Positions 14,658 through 23,358 of a stretch of 28,281 nt of DNA are shown here, in pieces. How positions within the stretch are numbered: the first letter of the stretch is position 1; every line of letters starts with the position of its first letter. Both the position numbers and the translations under genes were made by a program. Below the pieces are notes generated by a model that saw only the letters and a program-made list of their open reading frames with translations, was not told where the DNA came from and did no database searches. Source of the DNA: JANWYT01 sp034432435 (GTDB taxonomy: Bacteria > Chloroflexota > Anaerolineae > Aggregatilineales > Phototrophicaceae); the NCBI GenBank assembly GCA_034432435.1, contig DAOUBS010000168.1, positions 1 to 28,281 on the forward strand, given 5' to 3'.

Positions 14658-15274
14658 TCGTCGTCTCCGTCAACGTCAAGGGGTGGGATGAGGTTCAGGC
14701 TGAGGCCACGCAGCACCGCTTCTGTGCGATTCGCCGCGTCCAGCTTTTGGTAGATGGCTTGGAGGTGTACCTGTGCTGTGCGGCTGGAGATGCCGAGGTG
14801 CTGGCCGATCTGTTTGTTCGTCCAGCCGCGCGCCGCACAGCTCAGCACTTGGCGTTCGCGTTCGGTCAGCGTTGGGGGGGGTGTCGGCGTCAGTGCCGCA
14901 GGACTGCTCGTCGACTGCTCGGTGACTTGCTCGATGGCACGCAGCAGCTCGGAGAACTCGGCGGTTTTGAGGACGAAGGCCGCCACTCCAATTTGAGCGA
15001 GTGCGCGTTGGTAAGCCTGTTCGTTGTAAGCGGTCAGCGCGATGATGTGGGTTTGGGGGCGCTGCACCAACAGCTGTCTGGCGGCTTCTACACCGTTCAT
15101 CACCGGCAGGCGGATGTCCATGATGACGATGTCCGGCTCCAGTTCGTTGGCTAAGGCAACTGCCTCAGCGCCGTTGCTAGCCTGCCCGACGACTTCTAGC
15201 CCCACGCCCCCTAAAAAGGCACTGAGGCTCTGGCGCACGAGCACATGATCTTCCACCAGCAAAATGCGCGTCAT
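14654..15274 (-). CDS. NarL-family response regulator, partner of the adjacent kinase
   Basis: 206 residues. The receiver is complete: acidic residues E8-D9, phospho-acceptor D53 (I-V-I-M-D-I-R), T81 and K103. A Pro/Thr/Ser linker (about 118-136) joins a LuxR-type helix-turn-helix: L-T-E-R-E-R-Q-V-L, T-N-K-Q-I-G-Q-H-L-G-I, T-A-Q-V-H-L-Q-A-I. ATG 15274 is preferred over a TTG at 15301 because the predicted -10 at 15306-15311 would start transcription close to 15299. The gene is first in a two-gene RR-kinase operon and is divergent from the MbnP-like gene. The intergenic region carries an 18-bp palindrome of the geometry this protein family binds, suggesting autoregulation and control of the copper genes. 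Confidence 0.93.
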   Translation of the reverse strand: MTRILLVEDHVLVRQSLSAFLGGVGLEVVGQASNGAEAVALANELEPDIVIMDIRLPVMNGVEAARQLLVQRPQTHIIALTAYNEQAYQRALAQIGVAAFVLKTAEFSELLRAIEQVTEQSTSSPAALTPTPPPTLTERERQVLSCAARGWTNKQIGQHLGISSRTAQVHLQAIYQKLDAANRTEAVLRGLSLNLIPPLDVDGDDE

Positions 15275-15305
15275 ATGGCAAATTTGTGATAATTGGCTCA
15301 AAGCT

Positions 15306-15311
15306 ATTATA
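15306..15311 (-). promoter_or_regulatory. Predicted -10 element of the response regulator-kinase operon
   Basis: A consensus TATAAT on the minus strand gives a start near 15299 and a leader of about 25 nt. The -35 position (15329-15334 reads ATCTAG on this strand) does not match, as expected for an activator-dependent promoter. Confidence 0.5.
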
Positions 15312-15332
15312 GCGCACGTTTCGAAGCGCTAG

Positions 15333-15350
15333 ATACGCCAAATGGCGTAT
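15333..15350. promoter_or_regulatory. 18-bp palindromic operator candidate, 7-2-7 geometry
   Basis: ATACGCCAAATGGCGTAT has perfect 8-base arms around AA. Read as heptamers it is TACGCCA-AA-TGGCGTA, the 7-2-7 inverted arrangement known for NarL sites (TACYYMT half-sites), with a different base preference. Its centre (15341.5) is about 42-43 bp upstream of both predicted divergent starts, the position of a class II activator. The adjacent NarL-family regulator is the natural candidate to bind it. Confidence 0.65.
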
Positions 15351-15378
15351 GGTGAGATGGTTGGTTATTGGATATATA
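15350..15378 (+). promoter_or_regulatory. Predicted MbnP-gene promoter with weak -35
   Basis: TGGTGA (15350-15355, three of six consensus bases) and TATATA (15373-15378) are 17 bp apart, giving a start near 15385. The weak -35 abuts the palindrome, which fits dependence on a bound activator. Confidence 0.5.
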
Positions 15379-15415
15379 TCGCGCAGAGCATTAAATAGTT
15401 TGAGGAGAGAAAGTG

Positions 15416-16339
15416 ATGTTGTTGAAACGTGTGCGTTGGGCGTTCACGGCTGTTTTGTTGTGTCTGGGCTTGGTGGCGGTTGCTCAAGAAGGAGGGCATG
15501 AAGGTCACGATCACGGTGACGATGGCCACGGCGGCATGGTGATGGACGCGATGCCGACAGTCGGGCCGGAGGTGACGATCCGCTTTGTGGCGATGGTGGG
15601 CAACCGCCCGGCGGCATGTGGGATCACTTACCGCGGCTTGGGCTCGGAGAGCTCGCCCATCAGCCTGAACGACTTTCGTTTCTACGTGTCGAACGTGCGC
15701 ATGGTGACGGCGGACGGCATGGAAGTGCCGGTTGAGCTGACACAGGACGGCCTCTGGCAGTACAACAACGTGGCGCTGCTGGACTTCGAGGATGGCACAG
15801 GGCTTTGCAGCGGCTCGGGCACGCCAGAGATGAACGACAAGGTAACTGGTACAATCCCAGAGGGTGAATACGCCGGGCTGCGCTTTGACCTCGGCGTGCC
15901 GTTTGAGCTGAACCATCTAGATACCGCCACAGCTCCTGCTCCGCTGAACCTGCCGGCTATGTGGTGGAACTGGCGCGCAGGCTATAAGTTTGTGCGCATT
16001 GACATGCAGACGCCCACCAGCGCCATCCCGCAGTGGTTCATTCACTTGGGCAGCACCGGCTGCGTCTCGGACAGCGGCAGCACCCCGCCTAGCGAGCCCT
16101 GCGCCAACCCGAACGTGGCCACTGTGGAGCTGATGGGCTTCAACCCAACTGAAAACTTCGTTGTGGCCGATCTGATGTCGTTGTTGGTCAACGTCAATCT
16201 TAACGAGAATACCCCGCAACCGCCGGGCTGCATGTCAGGCGTGCAGGATCCAGACTGCGTTGATCTGTTCCCCAACTTCGGGCTTAACCTTGAGACTGGC
16301 GCCCAGCTAGATAGTCAGGCGTTCTTCCGCATGGACTGA
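15416..16339 (+). CDS. MbnP-family copper-binding protein
   Basis: 307 residues. A signal peptide (1-23, cleavage after A-V-A) is followed by a short His-rich segment (G-G-H-E-G-H-D-H-G, then D-G-H-G-G-M-V-M). The rest matches the MbnP family along its length: F-R-F-Y-V-S-N-V-R, L-L-D-F-E-D-G-T-G-L-C, F-D-L-G-V-P-F-E-L-N-H, the aromatic block M182-W-W-N-W-R-A-G-Y-K-F, and H-L-G-S-T-G-C. Several cysteines probably form disulfides. In characterised members a tryptophan is oxidised to kynurenine by the partner MbnH, which creates a copper site; the W183/W184/W186 cluster is where I would look. There is no lipobox, so it is probably released or held by its partner. GAGGAGA lies seven bases before ATG 15416, favouring it over GTG 15413. 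No methanobactin genes are nearby. Confidence 0.88.
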   Translation: MLLKRVRWAFTAVLLCLGLVAVAQEGGHEGHDHGDDGHGGMVMDAMPTVGPEVTIRFVAMVGNRPAACGITYRGLGSESSPISLNDFRFYVSNVRMVTADGMEVPVELTQDGLWQYNNVALLDFEDGTGLCSGSGTPEMNDKVTGTIPEGEYAGLRFDLGVPFELNHLDTATAPAPLNLPAMWWNWRAGYKFVRIDMQTPTSAIPQWFIHLGSTGCVSDSGSTPPSEPCANPNVATVELMGFNPTENFVVADLMSLLVNVNLNENTPQPPGCMSGVQDPDCVDLFPNFGLNLETGAQLDSQAFFRMD

Positions 16340-16350
16340 GACTAGGCTTG

Positions 16351-16386
16351 ACAGGGGCGGCTCTGGCGGGTCGCCCCTGTTGATTT
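16351..16386 (+). terminator. Hairpin terminator after the MbnP gene
   Basis: ACAGGGGCG (16351-16359) pairs with CGCCCCTGT (16372-16380) over a 12-base loop, followed by TTGATTT. The stem is strong and the U-tract modest, so some read-through into the MbnH fusion gene is possible. Confidence 0.65.
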
Positions 16387-16417
16387 ATCTTCAGCCTATG
16401 AGAGTAGTGGTTGACGA

Positions 16418-16426
16418 TGCTATGAT
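16418..16426 (+). promoter_or_regulatory. Predicted extended -10 promoter of the PCuAC-MbnH fusion gene
   Basis: TGC-TATGAT (16418-16426) is an extended -10 element; no good -35 is present at 17 bp. The start would be near 16433, about 20 nt before ATG 16454. With the hairpin just upstream, the fusion gene can be made separately from MbnP. Confidence 0.45.
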
Positions 16427-16453
16427 ACAAAGGGTGCTACGGGTATTGTTAGG

Positions 16454-18490
<2,037 letters not shown>

Positions 18491-18492
18491 GA

Positions 18493-18521
18493 TTGTTCGA
18501 CACGCCAGCCTGCCGTATGAT
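18493..18521 (+). promoter_or_regulatory. Predicted promoter of the FecR-like gene
   Basis: TTGTTC (18493-18498) and TATGAT (18516-18521) are 17 bp apart, giving a start near 18528. The spacer contains an imperfect inverted repeat, ACACGCCA (18500-18507) and TGCCGTAT (18511-18518), that resembles the palindrome at 15333-15350 but has one extra central base. Confidence 0.45.
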
Positions 18522-18558
18522 TGAAGCGGTAGACGCTGACGTGAAGGATCGTTGAGAG

Positions 18559-19497
18559 GTGCGCTTCTGGGTTTGGCTTCTTCTGGTCGTCTTTGCTAGT
18601 TTGACTGGGGCGCAGGATGAACTTGAGCTGTCCGCAGTCTTGACGGTGCGAACGACAGGCGTCGAAATTCTGCGCGTCGCTACAGAACGTTGGCTGCCGG
18701 TGTCGGCTGGCTCCGTGATGCCCATCGGCAGCGGTGACCGCGTGCGCACCAACGAGACAGGCCGCGTTGAGTTAGCGTTTGAGGGTGGGGCGCTGCTGCT
18801 GTTGCCAGAGAGCGAGCTGCACTTGATCGTCTACGAGCCGAGCCAGCCATCAGGTGTGCGCGTGGAAGCTGAGCTAATGGGCGTGGTTGTTCAGCGTTGG
18901 GAGTCGCCCCCGTCAACGTATGCCCTGCGTCTGGAGGACGGCACGTACACGGTGACCTCGCCTGGCGTGCATTCGGCGGTGTGGGCGCTGCCTGACCTGA
19001 CCGACTCGCTGGCCGTGGCTCAGGGGGAAGTAGTCGTCAGCGGGACGGTCGAACAGCGCATGGCGGCGGGGCAGATGGCGTGGCTGTCTGTGCCGGCGCA
19101 AGTGGTGACACTGCTAGAGCCGTTCAACAACGCGCGTTTAGAGGGCGCGCTGTTCGGGTGCGCTGGCTTTGTCTCGACTGATCAAGGTCAGAACCTGCTG
19201 GTGCGTCGTGGGATCGGCACAGGCTATCAGGCCATCGGGTTCATCCCCAACCGCGAGCCGCTCTCCGCGATGGCGATCAACGAGAGCGAAAACTGGGTGC
19301 GCATTCAGTTTAGGAACCATTTTGGCTGGGTGCTGCGCTTGGCGCTGGACATCGACTGCCCCAATTTGCCGCGCCTGCCGAACAACCTACCGCCCGAGCG
19401 GCTCTACAGCGTAACAGAGTACACAGCGGAAGAAGTGGAACTGCTGCGCCCGTTCTACGGCGAGCCGCGCGATGACCCTTTCTTCTACGTGCGCTGA
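18559..19497 (+). CDS. Exported FecR-domain protein with SH3-like C-terminal region
   Basis: 312 residues starting at GTG, with AAGGA about ten bases upstream. A signal peptide (1-18, cleavage near T-G-A, before Q-D-E) is followed by a FecR-type beta domain (about 25-180): I-G-S-G-D-R-V-R-T, G-R-V-E-L-A-F-E-G-G, L-L-P-E-S-E-L, then a second strand set ending in V-A-Q-G-E-V-V-V-S-G. Residues about 205-275 look SH3-like, with L-L-V-R-R-G-I-G-T, N-W-V-R-I-Q-F and G-W-V-L-R, and a possible disulfide between C203 and the Cys in D-I-D-C. FecR domains outside iron signalling are common in exported proteins of unknown role. Its last 13 bases overlap the end of the convergent kinase gene. It follows the MbnP/MbnH block on the same strand; a functional link is unproven. 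Confidence 0.8.
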   Translation: MRFWVWLLLVVFASLTGAQDELELSAVLTVRTTGVEILRVATERWLPVSAGSVMPIGSGDRVRTNETGRVELAFEGGALLLLPESELHLIVYEPSQPSGVRVEAELMGVVVQRWESPPSTYALRLEDGTYTVTSPGVHSAVWALPDLTDSLAVAQGEVVVSGTVEQRMAAGQMAWLSVPAQVVTLLEPFNNARLEGALFGCAGFVSTDQGQNLLVRRGIGTGYQAIGFIPNREPLSAMAINESENWVRIQFRNHFGWVLRLALDIDCPNLPRLPNNLPPERLYSVTEYTAEEVELLRPFYGEPRDDPFFYVR

Positions 19498-21500
19498 GCG
19501 CTTTCGTCACACAGCGGAATTTCAAGGTAGAACGTGCTGCCCTGTCCTTCTACGCTCTCAGCCCACACCTGCCCATTGTGTGCAGTGACGATCTGCTTGA
19601 CAATGCTGAGGCCTAGCCCCGTGCCTTTGATGTGCTGGGTGACGGCGGTCTTGGCGCGAAAGAACTCGCTAAACAAATTCGGCAAGGCGTCGGCTGGGAT
19701 GCCATAGCCGGTATCGTGGACTTCCAGCCGTGCCATGCCATTGTGAGCGAACACCCGAACAGTGATGCTGCCCCCGTCTGGCGTGTATTTGATGGCGTTG
19801 CCGATCAAGTTGGTGATCGCTTGTGAGAGCTTGCGTCCATCCACCTTGACAGGCAGCGGGTCAGGCGCGAGGTCGAGCGTGTAGTGCTGTTCACGGCGGT
19901 AGAAATCAGGCTCATGACGCTGAGCGACGGTGCGCACGAGGTCGTTGAAATCTAGTTGTTCAAGGTTGAGTTCGCCTGTGCTGCGGAGTTGCTCAAGGTC
20001 GAGCAGCTCGCTGATGAGCATGTACATCTCATCGCTGGCTTTGAAGATGTTGGTGACGAACTTGCGCTGTGAATCGCCGAGCGTGTCGTCGTCGAGCAGC
20101 AGCTCACTGTAGCCGAGGACGCGCTGTAGAGGGTTCTTCAGGTCGTGCGAGGCCATGCGGATCATGCGCGTTTTCAGCTCGTTCAGTTGGCGCAGCGTCT
20201 CGCGCTCGGCCTCGGTGCGGGCGTTTAGCTCACGCAGTAAGTTCACTTGGGCTTCACTACGGATGCGCAGCGCAATCTCATCGGTGACGTCGAACACGAT
20301 AGCTACCACGAAGGGCAAGATCAGCGCGAGCAGCGGGTAGAATAGGCTGTTGATCTGGTTGATGGTGTCAAATTGGACGTAGGAAACGGTCAGATACGCC
20401 AGCACTGTGCCCAACAGCAGCAGCACTTTGTAGCGCCATGTGACCCGACTATACGCCAGCGTCGAGAGCACAGCAAAAGCCACGATGACGAGCGATTCTT
20501 GTGCGGGGGATGGCTCAGTGAGGGTGCGGCGTTGAAGCAGCGACTCGACCGCGTTCGCTTGAATTTCAACCCCGGCCATTGGGGAAGCCGAGTTAGGGGT
20601 GAGGGCTTGATCGGTCGCGCCAGTGCTGTTCAAGATGCCGATCAAGACGACCCGCCCTTCAAAGAAGGTTGGGTCAACGCTGCCGTTGAGCACATCAACC
20701 ATCGAGACCGTGGCAAAACGGGCTGACGCATCTTCACGGGTGGAGGTGAAGAAGTTCTGTTTCCACAACCCTTGCGGATCAACTTGCAGCGTCTGTGAGG
20801 AAGCCAGCCGAAGCTGATCGCCCTCTTGGACGAGGATCTGCGGCAGGGCTGCGGATGGGATGCGCAAGTAGGCGAGGTAAGCCGCCAGCGACAGGGACAG
20901 CGCCGGCGGCTCTGACACGGGCGCGCGGCCCACTTGGACGATTGACAACTGCCGACGCACGCGACTGTCAGCGTCTGGCAGGACGTTGACAAAGCCGAGA
21001 TAGTCGCTGGCGGCTTGCAGTGCTGGGGTGGGCAGCAGCACCGTCTCGAAGCGGATCCCGCGGTTGTACTGCGGGTGATCGAGCGATGTCGGGACGTTGA
21101 TGCCCGCGGCAGCCATGACGATGCGGGTGCGCCCTTCGCTGGCGCGCGCGGCGGCCAACGCCTCTGCAAACGCGGCGTCCTGCGGCGTTGGTTCACCGAA
21201 GATGATGTCGAACACGATCACGCGGGCGCCCGCTTCGCTCAAGCGTGTGACTAAGTCGGCGTAGAGCGTGCGATCCCATGAACTGGGCGCACGCCCGAAA
21301 GCGGCAAAACTGGCGTTGTCGAGCGCGACAAGGGTGATCTGGCCACTGGGCGGGGAATCGACATAGTAGACGTTGGTCAGGCTCAGCCGCAGCGCTGTAA
21401 ACGCGCCCGTGTGGAGCAGCGCCAGCATCAGCAGGCTAATGAGTGCCCCGCCCAACAGGGCGCGTCGCAGCGTGTATGGGACGGTTTGCACTGCTCTCAT
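19485..21500 (-). CDS. CHASE2-domain sensor histidine kinase
   Basis: 671 residues. One N-terminal helix (about 13-30) is followed by an extracellular CHASE2 domain (about 40-330) with the family pattern L-V-A-L-D-N-A-S, W-D-R-T-L-Y-A-D-L, V-I-V-F-D-I-I-F-G-E-P and F-F-E-G-R-V-V-L-I-G. Three helices (about 335-403) typical of CHASE2 proteins come next. A short coiled coil (about 412-445) leads to HisKA with H452 in A-S-H-D-L-K-N-P-L, then HATPase motifs N-L-I-G-N-A-I-K-Y, D-T-G-Y-G-I-P and K-G-T-G-L-G-L-S-I-V. No receiver or regulator gene is adjacent. Its ATG overlaps the stop of the upstream gene (ATGA), making it the third gene of a minus-strand operon with two paralogous membrane proteins. 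The CHASE2 ligand is unknown. Confidence 0.93.
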   Translation of the reverse strand: MRAVQTVPYTLRRALLGGALISLLMLALLHTGAFTALRLSLTNVYYVDSPPSGQITLVALDNASFAAFGRAPSSWDRTLYADLVTRLSEAGARVIVFDIIFGEPTPQDAAFAEALAAARASEGRTRIVMAAAGINVPTSLDHPQYNRGIRFETVLLPTPALQAASDYLGFVNVLPDADSRVRRQLSIVQVGRAPVSEPPALSLSLAAYLAYLRIPSAALPQILVQEGDQLRLASSQTLQVDPQGLWKQNFFTSTREDASARFATVSMVDVLNGSVDPTFFEGRVVLIGILNSTGATDQALTPNSASPMAGVEIQANAVESLLQRRTLTEPSPAQESLVIVAFAVLSTLAYSRVTWRYKVLLLLGTVLAYLTVSYVQFDTINQINSLFYPLLALILPFVVAIVFDVTDEIALRIRSEAQVNLLRELNARTEAERETLRQLNELKTRMIRMASHDLKNPLQRVLGYSELLLDDDTLGDSQRKFVTNIFKASDEMYMLISELLDLEQLRSTGELNLEQLDFNDLVRTVAQRHEPDFYRREQHYTLDLAPDPLPVKVDGRKLSQAITNLIGNAIKYTPDGGSITVRVFAHNGMARLEVHDTGYGIPADALPNLFSEFFRAKTAVTQHIKGTGLGLSIVKQIVTAHNGQVWAESVEGQGSTFYLEIPLCDESAQRT

Positions 21501-22318
21501 AACTCGCTGCGGCGGGACTTCTGTTCCTCGTCTTGATATGCGAGCAGATCGTCCAGCGACATGCGCGGTGTGGCGGTTTCGTCGAGGATCAAGCGGCTGT
21601 CGGCACGGATTTCACCGTCTTCGCCGAGGCTCTGGCGGATTTTGGCGGTTGTTGGCTCGGCAAATTCGAAGCGATGCAGCGCTAGCAGCATACCATCGGC
21701 GCTGATGCGAAGCTGCCAACGTCCGTCTAGATTCGGATGATCGCGCAGCGACAGGCGCGCCGGCGGGTTGATGAAGTTGCGGCCGGGTTCGAGGCGGTGG
21801 TCTGTCTCAGACGAGAAAACGCTGCGGCCTGAGGCGTCGAGGATCTCGAAGCGGATGCGACCGGTGGCCGACGTTGGCAAGCGCAGGGTGACAAACGGTT
21901 GGATGCTGCGCGCGTCCTCTGGGATTGTCCACGTGCGATAGACGGTCGCGCTGCCATCGTTACGGAAGGCAATCACGCCGAGGTCAACGGCCAGCACTTT
22001 GACCGTGTCTGGATTAAGCCCTGCGTTCTCAACCGCTGTCAGCGCATGCCGGTAGACAGGCTCACGCTGGACAGCGCGTTCCTCCTCTTCGAAGAAGTCG
22101 TCTTCGTCGTCCTCGAACGGCTCGCGCTCAGTGTTCTGGTTAAAGACGTCTAAGTTCTGGCGTAGGTCATTGATGTTGACGTTGCGCGCCACCCACATGC
22201 CAGCCAAGACCAGCATCATCAGCAGGAAGAAGGTCGAAAGGTTGGAAAAGACAGCTAAAGCCAGCAGAAAAGCCACTAAAAACCACAAAGCGCGCGTTGC
22301 TTCGTTTCCATCGTTCAT
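21497..22318 (-). CDS. Membrane protein of unknown function, paralogue of the upstream gene
   Basis: 273 residues. Two short helices at the N terminus (about 10-28 and 30-45) are followed by an acidic stretch (E-D-D-E-D-D-F-F-E-E-E-E, about 73-84) and a beta-rich domain (about 105-225). That domain carries V-D-L-G-V-I-A-F, Q-P-F-V-T-L-R-L, I-R-F-E-I-L-D-A-S-G-R and G-R-W-Q-L-R-I-S-A-D-G. The C-terminal tail ends in M-S-L-D-D-L-L-A-Y-Q. The same order of motifs appears in the gene just upstream, so they are tandem paralogues. GGAGGT before the ATG lies across the upstream stop codon, and the stop overlaps the kinase start, so all three are translationally coupled. Function not recognised; a role with the CHASE2 kinase, for example as accessory signal proteins, is inferred from context only. 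Confidence 0.75.
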   Translation of the reverse strand: MNDGNEATRALWFLVAFLLALAVFSNLSTFFLLMMLVLAGMWVARNVNINDLRQNLDVFNQNTEREPFEDDEDDFFEEEERAVQREPVYRHALTAVENAGLNPDTVKVLAVDLGVIAFRNDGSATVYRTWTIPEDARSIQPFVTLRLPTSATGRIRFEILDASGRSVFSSETDHRLEPGRNFINPPARLSLRDHPNLDGRWQLRISADGMLLALHRFEFAEPTTAKIRQSLGEDGEIRADSRLILDETATPRMSLDDLLAYQDEEQKSRRSEL

Positions 22319-22324
22319 GCTTGG

Positions 22325-23161
22325 TTACCTCCGGCGGCGGCTGGTTGCGTTGCGGCGGCGTATGGCTGCCTCGATGTCGTTGTCGTCCGCTCCGCTGCTG
22401 CTGAGCAGATCCTGCAAAGTGGGGGAGCGGGGCTGCTTTTCTTCGTCCATGATGTCGAACACGACATCGGCATCATCCGCCAAGCGCGAGATGCGGTTCA
22501 GCCGATTGCTGCGCTCGTTGATCGACGGCAGCATCGTCATCGGCTGGACGGACATCAGGTTGCCGTCCACGTACACGCGCGATTCCCAATCGCCGACGCC
22601 GTCGATCTGACTGTTGCCCGCCAGCGGTAGGTAGTTGTCAGACATGATAGTGATCTCGCCCGCGCGGAGAAACTTGCGCGTCTCGAACATGAATTTAGGG
22701 GTGCCGTGTTGATCGTAGATTTCGAAGCGGACGGCGACGTTGCGCTCAGCGTCTTTGGGCTGCACGAACAAAGTGATGAAGGGGCGCACGCCGTCATCGT
22801 CTTTGCTCACTTCAGTGGTGCGGCGCATCGACATCCCGTCCTCGCTGCTTTGGATGGCAATCAAGCCAACGTCGAGCATGGTGGCCCCGCCGCGATAGTA
22901 CAACCCGCGCGCACGGGCACGGCTTTCCGCCTCGCGCGCTTCGAGCGTCATGCGCCCACGCACCGGCGAGGTGCGCAGCGACTCAAGAATGCGGTTGTTG
23001 GCGTCAAGGTTCACGAGCGAGGCGATCATCGCCACAGCAAAAATGGCGATCAGTGCAATCTGTATGGGGGCCGAGAGGGTTCCACCCGTGGCCAACAGTG
23101 CCAAGCCGATGAGCATCCCTAGCGTGGCCAGCCATGCTGTGTTTCTTCGCCTAAACTGCAT
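22325..23161 (-). CDS. Membrane protein of unknown function, first gene of the CHASE2 kinase operon
   Basis: 278 residues. Two helices (about 8-26 and 32-50) precede a charged segment and a beta-rich domain with L-D-V-G-L-I-A-I-Q, R-P-F-I-T-L-F-V, V-R-F-E-I-Y-D-Q-H-G and W-E-S-R-V-Y-V-D-G-N. The C-terminal tail has P-T-L-Q-D-L-L-S-S-S, then Asp-rich and Arg-rich ends. Each of these elements has a counterpart in the next gene, which supports a tandem duplication followed by divergence. AGGA lies just before ATG 23161. Six bases separate the genes. No enzyme motif is visible. It could be a structural or sensory partner of the kinase; this is context only. Confidence 0.75.
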   Translation of the reverse strand: MQFRRRNTAWLATLGMLIGLALLATGGTLSAPIQIALIAIFAVAMIASLVNLDANNRILESLRTSPVRGRMTLEAREAESRARARGLYYRGGATMLDVGLIAIQSSEDGMSMRRTTEVSKDDDGVRPFITLFVQPKDAERNVAVRFEIYDQHGTPKFMFETRKFLRAGEITIMSDNYLPLAGNSQIDGVGDWESRVYVDGNLMSVQPMTMLPSINERSNRLNRISRLADDADVVFDIMDEEKQPRSPTLQDLLSSSGADDNDIEAAIRRRNATSRRRR

Positions 23162-23219
23162 ATTATCCTAACCTGATGTCAATTACTGAAGTTGAAGTTA
23201 TGGGCGTGAGCATACCTTC

Positions 23220-23225
23220 ATTATA
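23220..23225 (-). promoter_or_regulatory. Predicted -10 of the membrane protein-CHASE2 kinase operon
   Basis: A perfect TATAAT on the minus strand, 59 bases before ATG 23161. No matching -35 was found at 16-18 bp, so the promoter is weak or needs an activator. Confidence 0.4.
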
Positions 23226-23325
23226 TACGCGATCCCTAAGAATTTCGTTGTTTTGTTGAGAAGTCGCTAAGGTAGTGCTGTAAATGCTGACGCGAGATTG
23301 CATGAGAGATGACAACAGTTTGCGT

Positions 23326-23331
23326 TATACT
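23326..23331 (+). promoter_or_regulatory. Predicted -10 of the acyl-CoA synthetase gene
   Basis: TATACT starts transcription near 23338, about 20 bases before ATG 23359. This rules out the in-frame ATG at 23284 as the main start. No good -35 was seen. Confidence 0.4.
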
Positions 23332-23358
23332 CTCAGTAGTGCACAAGGACGCTCAAAC

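Noticed and set aside
15275..15301. TTG start at 15301 for the response regulator
   Set aside because: It falls at or before the transcription start predicted from the TATAAT at 15306-15311; ATG 15274 starts exactly at the receiver.
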